Source of the DNA: Scenedesmus sp. ARA3
Lineage: Eukaryota; Chlorophyta; Chlorophyceae; Sphaeropleales; Scenedesmaceae
Reading direction: 5' to 3'
NCBI GenBank assembly: GCA_004335835.1
Contig: RWJK01001070.1
Span: 2,797 to 66,796, forward strand
Length of the DNA: 64,000 bases
Below the pieces are notes generated by a model, which ran no database searches, was not told the origin of the DNA, and saw only the letters and a list, made by a program, of their open reading frames with translations. Shown here in pieces: positions 47,814 to 56,300 of this stretch (positions are counted from its first letter, which is position 1; every line of letters begins with the position of its first letter). Position numbers and translations under genes: made by a program.

Positions 47814-48563
47814 GCAGCAGCAGCAGCAGCAGCTTTTCGTTGGAAAGCATTCACCGCATTGCACGTCCATGCCGTGCTTCAGGGCGCACACTCATGCAGG
47901 CCGCCAACACCAGCCAAACATGTGAAAATATTTGTCTCACCTCGGCTGTAGACATCATCGTAACATGAACACAGCACAGTCTGGCCCTGCCAGCAACAAA
48001 ACAGCTTGCAGCGGCCCTGCACTCACCCAATCGCCGCAGGGATGGTGCCTACAAAGTTGTTGTTGCTTGCATCCAGCTGCGCCAGCGCGGGCAGGTAGTA
48101 CAGGTCACCGCTGAGCACCCTTTTGTGCCGGCACCCAACGCAGCCAAACTTGAGGAGGAAAGTATGTTGTGCCCACGCAACACACACCAATTCAAAGTCA
48201 ACAGCAGCAATGACTCAGCCCTGCCAGTGACAAGGAGAATCGCAGCATCCTTCAACTCACCCAATCGCCGCAGGAATGGTGCCCACAAAGTTGTTGTTGG
48301 AGGCGTCCAGCTGAGCCAGCGCAGGCAGGTAGTACAAATCCCCACTGAGTGTGCCACTGAGCTGGTTGTCGGCGATGTCGAGGCTCTGCAGGCTGCTGAG
48401 CAGCGTGATCACGGTCGGCAGCTGCGGAAGCAAGCAGAGATGCAGCGTATAATGCAGGCAGGTGGGCAAATGTTTAACAGTGTGGGCGATGTCGAGGCTC
48501 TGCAGGCTGCTGAGCAGCGTGATCACGGTCGGCAGCTGTAAGGGGAGATAGTGCAGGGTTCAG

Positions 48564-48594
<31 letters not shown>

Positions 48595-50353
48595 TTCAGT
48601 GAAACATGAGAGTTGGTTTGTATCAACCTACTGATGTTGAGGGACTGCAGGCTGCTGAGCAGAGTAATCATCGGCGAAAGCTGCAGGAACAAGCAGAGGT
48701 GCAGGACAGGCAGGCAAGTGGACAAGGCTTGTTACTTACAACCTACACACACGCGACCAGTCAGCGTGTTGCCAGACAATCCCAAGCGCCCCAGGTCAGG
48801 CGTGCATACAGCGCCAGCGCCTCCTGTTAAGCTATGGATTAAATGTCATTTGTCATAACGTAACACCTACACACTCCTGATCAGTCAGCGTGTTGCCAGG
48901 CGTGCCCAGGCGCCCCAGGTAAGGCGTGCATACAGCGCCAGCGCCTCTTGCCACTACCTTGTGGGTCATGCGTCATACCTTCACCTTCACACATCCCTGA
49001 TCAGTCAGAGCGCTGAGATGTACTGATGCTCCAGGTTGCGTGCATACAGCGCGAGCGCCTCCAAGCAAACCATGAACTCTTTATATGTTATGTCAAGTGA
49101 CAAATCACAACAACTCCACACACACCTGGCCAGTCAGCGCGTTGCCGGAGATGTCGTGATGCTCCAGGTTAGGTGCATACAGAGTGAGCGCGTCTGGCAC
49201 GGTTGCAAGTCATATGTCGGTTTACATACCATACGTGCGATCATGACATGTCACATAACATGTGACACACCATACCAGTTACACACACCTGACCAGTCAA
49301 CGCATTGCCGGATATGTCCAGGTGCTCCAGGTTGCGTGCATACAGCGCGAGCGCCTCTTGCAAGACTGTCACATGTCACATGCCATATGACATGTCATGA
49401 CATGTGACCATCACACGTCATGTAAAATGTGACATAACATAACAGATACACACACCTGGCCAGTCAAGGCGTTGCCGGATATGTCCAGGTGCTCCAGGTT
49501 GCGTGCATACAGCGCGAGCGCCTCTTGCAACACTGTCACATGTCACATGCCATATGACATGTCATGACATGTGACCATCACACGTCATGTAAAATGTGAC
49601 ATAACATAACAGATACACACACCTGGCCAGTCAAGGCGTTGCCGGATATGTCCAGGTGCTCCAGGTTGCGTGCATACAGCGCCAGCGCCTTGGGAAATGA
49701 CCCACTGAAGCCGTTGTTTGCTGCGCTGTAGGTGGTCAGCTCGCTCCAATCGCGGCTGGCAGGCTGCAGAAACGGCAATAATACAAAGCGCAAAAGGCAG
49801 CAGGCAGCGATTTGCGTGTCAGGAACAGAACCGGCAGTTACGTCAGGTGTGTGCAAGGTGCAGCAAGGCAGTGGTGGCTGGGTATGTGCTAGGCGGTTGC
49901 AGCTAGCTTCGGCAGCTTTGCAGGCAGTTGCGTCCAGCTCAGGTGCCAGAATATTCAATCAGTTGCGCTGCCACTTCATCCACAACTGGCTCAGCAAGCA
50001 GCGCTGATCTCCAAAAGCCGTGCAGGCATTCCGTCTGGTGCTGCTGCGTGTCCTCAAGCCACTGCCCCCCTTACCAGTGCCCCTATAAGTGCATTGCTGG
50101 CCAGATTAAGCTGCATCAGCTTCCTGCAGCGCTCCACCACGCCTGTGCGGCTAGTTCATGAGATGTCATATGTCATGTGACATAACATAACATGACTCAC
50201 ACAACCGACTAGCCAACCCTTCTCACCAGTGGGCCTGTGAGTGCATTGCTGGCCAGGTTGAGCTGCATCAGCTTCCTGCAGCGCTCCACCACACTTGCCG
50301 GGCCGTCCAGCAGGTTCACGCGCACATTCAGCACTGCCAACTCGCTGGCATCT

Positions 50354-50400
<47 letters not shown>

Positions 50401-51563
50401 TGGCTGTCCAGACTCACAGCAGCGCATCAGCAGACCTAGACAAACACCTAGAGAACACGCTGCATCAACGGTCTGCTGCATTGGTGCTTGCCTGCTCAAA
50501 GCACTTTTGAAACCATGCTTTTCTCACCGCTGCACAGGGTGGGTGGCAGCTCCCCACTGAGAAATCATCTCCAGCAATGCAGTAACAAACTTCATCTTAC
50601 ACATGCTGCGTACCAGCTGTTCGGCAGCAGTGCGGCAGAACCACAAATCAACCCACTCTCCGCTCACCGCTGCACAGGGTGGGTGGCAGCTCCCCACTGA
50701 GCGAGTTCATCTCCAGGTTCAACTGCCGCAGCCCCTTCAGCTGCCCCAGCTGCTGCGGCAGCTGCCCAGTCAGCCCTAAGAGCTCCTCGCTGCCTTCATT
50801 GCCTCCAAACTGTGTGCCCAGGTTGATGTGCTGCAGCTTGCTGAGCGTGTGCAGCCAGCCGGGCAGCGGGCCATTCATCCAGTTGTTGGACAAGTTGATG
50901 TAGGTGAGGTTGCGCAGCTTGGACAGGGCAGCGGGGATGGTGCCTGACACCCAGCACGCGGCTGCAGAGGTGGGCGGAGCGGGCAGTCACAGAACGCAGC
51001 TGTTTAGTGCGAAGCAGACGGTGTTGAGCACAGTCAGCCCGCAACAGTGCCTGCTTTCAACAGTTGCTGCAAGATCCTGTTGCACGTCTGTTACACGCAT
51101 GTTGCACGCCTGCCCAACGCCCCCACGCCATGCTGCGGCTGCTGCTGCTGCTGCTGTTCACCTAAGTTGAGGACCTTCAGGTTCACCAGCTGCGAGTACT
51201 GCTCGGGAATGCTTCCAGCCAAATTGTTGGCCTCAAGATTGAGCACAGTCAGCCCACAGGCGTGGATGGATAACAGGCTGCTGACCATGCCTGGGTTGGA
51301 CAGGCTGGCATTCAAATTGTTGCTGCGGTACAGAGCAGTACGGTACACCATTGCAGGTTACAGTCTGGCAGCGGAAGGTAGCAGTAGGTTGGTGCGTGGT
51401 GTTTGGCTGCAGTGCTGGAAACAAGGGGTGCCGTTGCTGCTGCAAGCGTCTGCAGCAGCGCCAGCGCGAGGTTACTGCTGCTGCTGCTAACAGTACTGCT
51501 GCTCCACACAAGCCATGAAGCGCGCTTGTTGCATTACGTCCCAGTCCCTGCTGTCAAGTCTGC

Positions 51564-51598
<35 letters not shown>

Positions 51599-52072
51599 GG
51601 ATGCAATGTGCACTTTGAGTACGCATCATATCCCATTGTGCTTGTGATGTGTGACCTGCAACTCTTTATGCTGTGGAGGCCACCTTCCCAATGCCAATGA
51701 GTGACAGTAGATGCATAACCGCACATAATGCTAGCCCTGCCAGCCAGACTGCTACTCACATCGGCAGGTCAATCGCCTTGATGCCATGCACAGCGCTGCA
51801 GTCTCCCTTTGCCACATCCGCTGCCTGGCAGCAGGTGATACCCCACCACCGGCAATAGGCAGGTGATCCTGCTGCTGCTACAGGTGTCACAAGCTTGCTG
51901 CAAGGCGTGCTCTTCACACGCTGCCATCCATACTCCTTGTCCCATGGGTCTGACACGTTATTTGTTACTTTATAGAAAGTGGCAAGCGCCTCACACAAGT
52001 ACAGCTGGCAGCTGCTGCCGCAGACACCGTTGGATACTCCAGGGCATGACTGTGGCAGGGGTGACCTGCTGC

Positions 52073-52105
<33 letters not shown>

Positions 52106-52217
52106 CGCCCGTAGCTCCGAGCGCTGAAGGAGCAGCTGCGACTGTGTTCGAGGACTGAACCGCGAACAGCAGGCACAAAGCTGCGAGCCACAGCAAGCAG
52201 CAGTTCCTGCTGCTCAT
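35990..52217 (-). CDS. LRR-receptor class III nucleotide cyclase, tandem C1/C2 (single-pass membrane protein)
   Basis: Nineteen phase-consistent minus-strand exons: 51760-52217, 51162-51322, 50668-50961, 50227-50351, 49623-49763, 48261-48421, 47524-47654, 46614-46804, 45878-46048, 44986-45258, 44029-44106, 43314-43412, 41447-42623, 40910-40951, 40014-40209, 39056-39783, 38492-38784, 37754-37987 and 35990-37264; 2075 residues. Signal peptide (CCLLWLAALCLLFAV) and LRR N-cap (YCRWWGITCC), then plant-type LRRs to about 490 (LTVLNLEANNLAGSIPEQYS; LEHLDISGNALTG; LAQLDASNNNFVGTIP). A Cys-rich juxtamembrane region precedes the span at 639-662 (AVILGTVFGVAFVLAGLFAW). C1 has VVTDVKDFTEL (Asp700) and LDQEGDSWCIAF (Asp743), but GVPLVLNIQELL replaces the Asn/Arg motif. 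C2 has VTIVFASVADADV (Ser1504 at the first Asp site) and YGHSVNCAARY (Asn1637, Arg1641). A low-complexity insert of roughly 370 residues (exon 13) splits C1. cAMP versus cGMP cannot be settled. There is no kinase domain. Confidence 0.86.
37567..38216 (-). repeat. Copies of both edges of cyclase exon 37754-37987
   Basis: A 3'-edge copy (GHSVNCAARYMDAAA codons plus donor) lies at about 37567-37680, downstream on the sense strand. A 5'-edge copy (EALLYADWPVAALSFPGF-like plus CTGCAG acceptor) lies at about 38148-38216. Confidence 0.85.
39826..39883 (-). repeat. Upstream copy of the 5' edge of cyclase exon 39056-39783
   Basis: The start (PSAASFAGCFNFRDVSHDND codons with CTGCAG acceptor) repeats the real exon start PSPASFAGSFDFRDVSHDND about 100 bp away. 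Confidence 0.88.
40266..40822 (-). repeat. Tandem array of five copies of the 3' splice site and 5' edge of cyclase exon 40014-40209
   Basis: Exon starts (AG|AGCTGCTGAGTGACGTGGCC family, coding ELLSDVANGGQILLDEPTFS) end at 40327, 40451, 40582, 40704 and 40820, with the real one at 40209; spacing is 116-131 bp. All keep the CTGCAG acceptor. The farthest copy is the most diverged. Confidence 0.92.
40988..41315 (-). repeat. Two downstream copies of the 3' edge of cyclase exon 41447-42623
   Basis: The bases coding VVVRIGVATGPLTAGSDVAS and CAVKDRAK recur at about 41222-41315 and 40988-41083, each followed by a GT donor. They are near identical at the nucleotide level. Confidence 0.92.
42695..43026 (-). 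repeat. Three upstream copies of the 5' edge of cyclase exon 41447-42623
   Basis: VQQAFAQLKAWGIRP codons with their acceptor recur at 42695-42740, 42805-42863 and 42935-43026. The last extends through GEQLPPELQQ. Confidence 0.9.
43662..43945 (-). repeat. Three downstream copies of the 3' edge of cyclase exon 44029-44106
   Basis: The donor and the codons of SHNSILRK (plus-strand CTCACCTTGCGCAGGATGCT family) recur at about 43662-43692, 43826-43857 and 43918-43945, increasingly diverged. Confidence 0.78.
44502..44935 (-). repeat. Two large downstream copies of the transmembrane exon 44986-45258
   Basis: A copy at about 44502-44712 preserves the whole span and cytoplasmic linker (LQAVILGNVFGVAFVLAGLF, then RPRWLRERQQQAKRLKG and ASVSIVVTDVKV) with a donor. 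A second copy at about 44750-44935 has lost part of the span. Shorter traces of the last bases occur at about 44297, 44386 and 44498. Confidence 0.9.
45381..45430 (-). repeat. Upstream copy of the 5' edge of cyclase exon 44986-45258
   Basis: Codons for GYEPSWDANRTTLTC recur with an acceptor-like CGCAG in front. Confidence 0.85.
46193..46288 (-). repeat. Upstream copy of the 5' edge of cyclase exon 45878-46048
   Basis: Codons VILRREPDNAQEACAATSAV and GLGDQAGLLPDI repeat the exon start, about 95 bases nearly unchanged, with the CAG acceptor. Confidence 0.9.
46914..47202 (-). repeat. Three upstream copies of the 5' edge of cyclase exon 46614-46804
   Basis: Codons GIIRPYNVTTNSSCTD recur at about 46914-46964, 47046-47078 and 47146-47202. 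The first two keep the CTTGCAG/CCTGCAG acceptor and the third has lost it. Confidence 0.86.
47655..47700. repeat. CAG/CTG microsatellite at a cyclase acceptor
   Basis: About 14 triplets, CTG on the sense strand, directly before the acceptor of exon 47524-47654. Confidence 0.9.
47727..47776 (-). repeat. Upstream copy of the 5' edge of cyclase exon 47524-47654
   Basis: LSYSLEDVDLSNNTEL codons follow a (CTG)nCAG acceptor, mirroring the real junction at 47654. Short copies of the other exon end (SMSCAG plus GT) sit at about 47267-47290 and 47410-47433. Confidence 0.86.
48027..48118 (-). repeat. Downstream copy of the 3' edge of LRR exon 48261-48421
   Basis: Codons LSGDLYYLPALAQLDASNNN and FVGTIPAAIG with the GTGAGT donor recur 230 bp downstream on the sense strand. 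The copy encodes a complete LRR segment. Confidence 0.9.
48484..48682 (-). repeat. Two upstream copies of the 5' edge of LRR exon 48261-48421
   Basis: LPTVITLLSSLQSLDIA codons recur at about 48484-48535 and, diverged (LSPMITLLSSLQSLNI), at 48640-48682. A GGCA tetranucleotide run lies between them at 48563-48593. Confidence 0.88.
48753..49530 (-). repeat. Tandem array of six copies of the 3' edge of LRR exon 49623-49763
   Basis: Codons ALALYARNLEHLDISGNALTG with CAG|GTGTGT recur from about 49456, 49289, 49126, 48997, 48877 and 48753 (real at 49623). Spacing is 167, 167, 163, 129, 120 and 124 bp. The two units nearest the exon share intron sequence rich in CATG-centred palindromes (ATGACATGTCATGACATGTG). 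Distal units are more diverged. Confidence 0.92.
50072..50145 (-). repeat. Downstream copy of the 3' edge of LRR exon 50227-50351
   Basis: VVERCRKLMQLNLASNALIG codons with a GTAAGG donor recur about 150 bp beyond the real donor. An acceptor-like CACAG precedes it, but the phase does not fit exon inclusion. Confidence 0.86.
50352..50399. repeat. CAG/CTG microsatellite at a cyclase acceptor
   Basis: About 16 triplets, CTG on the sense strand, ending in the CAG acceptor of exon 50227-50351. Confidence 0.9.
50527..50568 (-). repeat. Downstream copy of the 3' edge of LRR exon 50668-50961
   Basis: The last exon bases (SGELPPTLCSG codons) with the GTGAGC-type donor are repeated 140 bp downstream. 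Confidence 0.85.
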
Positions 52218-53383
52218 GGCAGCTAGCAGCGGCTCTCCCGCGCAGGGATCGCCGTGGTTTTACTTAAATGTATGTTGCATATCGTTGACCTCAGCTTCAT
52301 CCAGCGAGCAGCAGTTTAGCGGCCCGGTGTGTTGGAAAATGCTGTTGAATGGGCGAAGGCGATTGACCGGTCTCCTTGCGAACAAGCTGAACCAACAAAC
52401 AGTTGAAAACACTGAATGGCTGCACAGTAAGCTGGGTGAAGCACACAAGTCGCTGCAGTTCTTGCCCGAGTTCAGTTAGGAGCCAGTGTGTGTGACAATG
52501 TCCGGCCCGCTTCAACATACAGCCGCATGTGCGCTGCGGAATGTGCATATTTGTTATTATGTATAAGTTATTTAACTGTCTAACAAGAACTTAGAGGAAG
52601 ACTCGCGATGGCCCGGACACCTAAATGTACGAAGTACTCGCAAGAACCACCCAGAGTGGAGTGAGGTCACAGCAGAGGCGGTGCAGCTTGGCTTCATCAA
52701 CTTCCACTGCTGCTCCTGTTAGCCCCTTACACCATCGAATCCCATGTCCCGTTGTAGTCTCAGTCACCATCATGGCATGACACTCACCACAGCTGGCAGT
52801 ATCACAAGCCCAGTGCTGTAGAGCACAAGTGCACGGCACGCAAGCATGTACTGTGTTGAGCTTCTTGCACACAAACTCACGGCGAGCTGCGAGCGCTGGC
52901 TCCAGTTCTGCCCCGCAGGCTGCACCATCTGCTGCAGCAGCTGCTGCACAATTTCCTGAGGCAACTCCTCTGCCAGCTCTACTGCAGCGAGATTGCTGCG
53001 CAGCTGCTGCGGGCTGGCTGCCCCGCTGAGGTATACTCACCTCAACTTCAAGTGTCGCCAGACTTAGAGCTCTACAGCAAGACAACACAGCACTTCCGGG
53101 CATGTGCTTTTTGAGGCTAGTTTCAAGCTAGCTGTGAGCATTGGCTCCAGTACTCCCCAGCAGGCTGCACCATCTGCTGCAGCAACTGCTGCGCCACTTC
53201 TCCTGGCAGCTCCTCTGCCAGCTCTACTGGCACAAGGCTGCTTCCCACGACAGTATCTCACTGCCCAGAATGCCGTGCTCCTTATTGCCACATGATATAC
53301 ACACCACAACTAGCACTACCGCCAGACTTGCAGCTCTGCGGCGCGGCCAGACTACACCACATCACTACCACGTGCTGTCCTGG
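52218..53383. other. Spacer between aldo/keto reductase stop and cyclase start
   Basis: It holds the presumed cyclase promoter (52218-52620, no named motif seen). It also holds two long diverged copies of the reductase's terminal coding segment at 52872-53025 and 53124-53225. Confidence 0.6.
52872..53225 (-). repeat. Two downstream copies of the reductase terminal exon's 3' part
   Basis: The stretch coding AASPQQLRSN...ELAEELPQEIVQQLLQQM and WSQRSQLA is repeated beyond the stop codon. The 52872-53025 copy is about 150 bases and still almost fully open; the 53124-53225 copy is shorter and more diverged. Confidence 0.88.
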
Positions 53384-56300
53384 CTAGTTCCAAGCCAGCT
53401 GCGAGCGCTGGCTCCAGTACTCCTCGGCAGGCTGCACCATCTGCTGCAGCAGCTGCTGCACAATCTCCTGCGGCAGCTCCTCTGCCAGCTCCACTGCAGC
53501 AAAGTTGCTGCGCAGCTGCTGCGGGCTGGCTGCGCCACTGAGCACCATGGGGCTGAATGGCTGCTGCAGCACACAGGCCAGCGCCAGCGCGTCTGCTGTA
53601 GTGTCGTACTGCAGGATTGAGAAGGGCAGCACAGAAAGAAGTGGTGTGAGCACCATGGGGTTGAGTAATTGCTGCAGCACACAGGCCAGCGCCAGTGCAT
53701 CTACTGTGGTGTCCTACTGCAGAATTGGGCGGCGTAGGCAGCACAAACAGGGCGTCCCAAAGGTGATGTACTATTGAGCATGGTGCACAGTGCTAGGTTT
53801 CTTTACACCGCCACAGGCGCCGCCTGCGGCAGGAAGCGTTCAGGCCAGGAACAGCTGGCAACACACGTGCTCCAGGCTGTACAGCGTTGCTTGCAGGATG
53901 GAGGTGTGCACGCCACACATGTACAAGCCTACTAGCCTGCAGAGCTGTGCGACTGTTCGGCGCCCCAACCTACAATGACGCAGCTAGGCTGACATAGGGG
54001 CTGCGTGCTGCTGCTGCTGCTGCTGCTGCTGCTGCGCACCTGCTGCGCCGTGTCCTGCAAGAGCACCAGCCGTGATGCGAATTTAGGGTCGCTGTTACGG
54101 GCAGTGAGCCGCCCATTGGCCATGGCCTCCTTGATGATGACTGACAGGCCTGCCTGGTGGGCGGCCAGCAGCGCAGGGCCTGCAGCAGCAGATGCAACAC
54201 ACGATTTGAGATGGTGCCAGGACCCACATGCGTCTGTTCTGAAAAAACCAACCACACAGAGGTTGGACAACATCAAGCTGCCTCCTGACCATGCGGCATT
54301 GCCTCCTTTGCACAGACTGACAGGCCTGCCTGGTGGGCGGCCAGCAGAGCAGGACCTGCGGCAGCAGGGTACAACACCACAGCCATAACATAAACGACTC
54401 AATGTGCTTATTCTTCAACATGCGCTGGCTGCACCGCTGCAGGTGTGTTGCTTGGTGTGTTCGTGATGCTATGCAAGTGCAACTCACGCCTGATCCTGAT
54501 CCTGGTGCAGGTGCCTTGCGCCGTCATTCTGTTCCTTATGCGCGTGCGCTGCATCAAACACTGCTGCCATCCAGCATTGGGTTGAAGGTGTTAACCATGC
54601 ATTACTGCATAACATCGTTCCTGTACACACCTGCGGACTGCTCCAGCAGGTTCCAGGTGGCCTGCACGCTGTCAAACAGCAGCTGACCGTCAGGAGCTTG
54701 CGCCTGCAGCGCCTGCTGAATGACCGCAGCCTGCTGCTCGCCTGCAGCAGCAAGTGGGTGGCGGCGCAGCAGCAGGGCGCAGCAAGAAGGCAGTCGTGCG
54801 GCAGTTATTGTGATGCAACAGTGACAAGTGAGCAGTCAGCGCCTGTTGGATGGCTGCAGCCTGTTGCTCGCCTGAGGCAGGCAGCGGCGGGAGAGTGAGC
54901 AGCAGGGCAAATTGACATGCTGGGTGGTGTGTCTGAGAATGCCGCTAGCAGGTGTACATTTGAGAGCATGCTTGAATATTTCAATGAAACTGTGATGCAC
55001 ACGCACCAGACACCGATAGGCCTAGCGCCCAGCCCCTCTCAGCCTTCAGCTGCGCCAGTGCTGCCAGCACCTCAGCATTGGCCAGCACGCCACTCTCTAG
55101 CGTGGCAGAGTGGATCTGGTACAGGTCTAAGAAGGGGCCTAGATGCTGGTCCGTCTGCAAAGCAAAGCAGTACAAAGAGGCAGAAGCATGTTACAGCATG
55201 CAGCAGTTGATGCGTGTGTGGTGGGGTGGATTTGGTACAGGTCTAGGAAGGGGCCTAAGTGCTGGTCTGTCTGCAAAACACATCAAGAATGCAAGCGCGT
55301 CTCAGCAGATAATGCTTGTATAACCGACTGAATCTGGTGCAGGACCGAGGTGATGGTCTGTCTGCGCAGGAGAGCAGCACAAAGAGGCAAACGCAAGTTA
55401 TGACGTGCAGCAGTGAAGGCTTGTGTTGCCAAGTGGATCCGGTACAAGTCAGCAGGGCAGGGCATCTCCAAAGAGGCACAGGCATGTTACGGCATGCAGC
55501 AGTGAATGCATGCGTTGCGGGGCGGATCTGGTGCAGGACCAGCAAGGGACTCAGGTGCTGATCTTGTTGGACAGGCAGGAACAACGCACAATAAGGCACG
55601 CAGCAAAGAGTGTTGTCAGACAGCATGGCATGACAGGGTTACATGACATGATTGCATGACAGAGTATCATGGCAGCATGCGGCTACCGGCGGCCGCTCAC
55701 CTCTGCAGCCTGAGTCAGCAGGTTGGCTGCTGTGTGCTCCTTCACCTCGTGGGGCTGGCCCTGCGTGTCCACTGCAGGGAGCAGCGGTAGCAGCAGCAGC
55801 AGCAGCAGCAGCAGGAGTGGCGGCGGCGGCAGCGGCAGCAGCAGCAACGTGACTACCACAGCAGCAGCACTGGTGACGTCATGGGGGTGCATTACGCCCT
55901 CTTGCCCGCTTCCTACTGCCAGGCACATCCCAAGGCATCCTGGCATCCACCAGCCAGTGACCATATCCAGCATGGTGTATGCAATTGAGACGCAGCTGAC
56001 GGCATCAGGATGTACTGACAGACCTTGAAGCACAAGCGGCACAGCTGCAGTTTCACAAACGCATCTATTCAAGCACCTTGCCAGCCGGCGGTGTGCACGT
56101 AGCCCCACTTGCTGCCCACCACCGCACAGGCGCGATAACGCATCTCGACATCGATGCCACCCACTTGCCCCTATCCTACTGCCAGGACATTCATCAACAT
56201 GCACAGGAATGCACCAGGCACCGGCCACATCTATGTGTAGCATACATGTTGCAGCACCAGCGACGCAGCCGCAACTGCACACAAACAGCATTATGGTACA

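Noticed and set aside
48753..49530. Six additional LRR exons
   Set aside because: Copies lack acceptors and the 5' part of the exon. Splicing directly from 50227 to 49763 and from 49623 to 48421 keeps the phase.
50072..50145. Extra LRR exon of the cyclase receptor
   Set aside because: It has a donor, but an exon from the nearest acceptor-like AG would shift the reading frame. It matches the 3' edge of the neighbouring exon and fits the echo pattern.
35990..52217. Receptor kinase (LRR-RLK)
   Set aside because: No kinase motifs (no VAIK, HRD or DFG-like sequence) follow the membrane span. The cytoplasmic exons show class III cyclase motifs instead.
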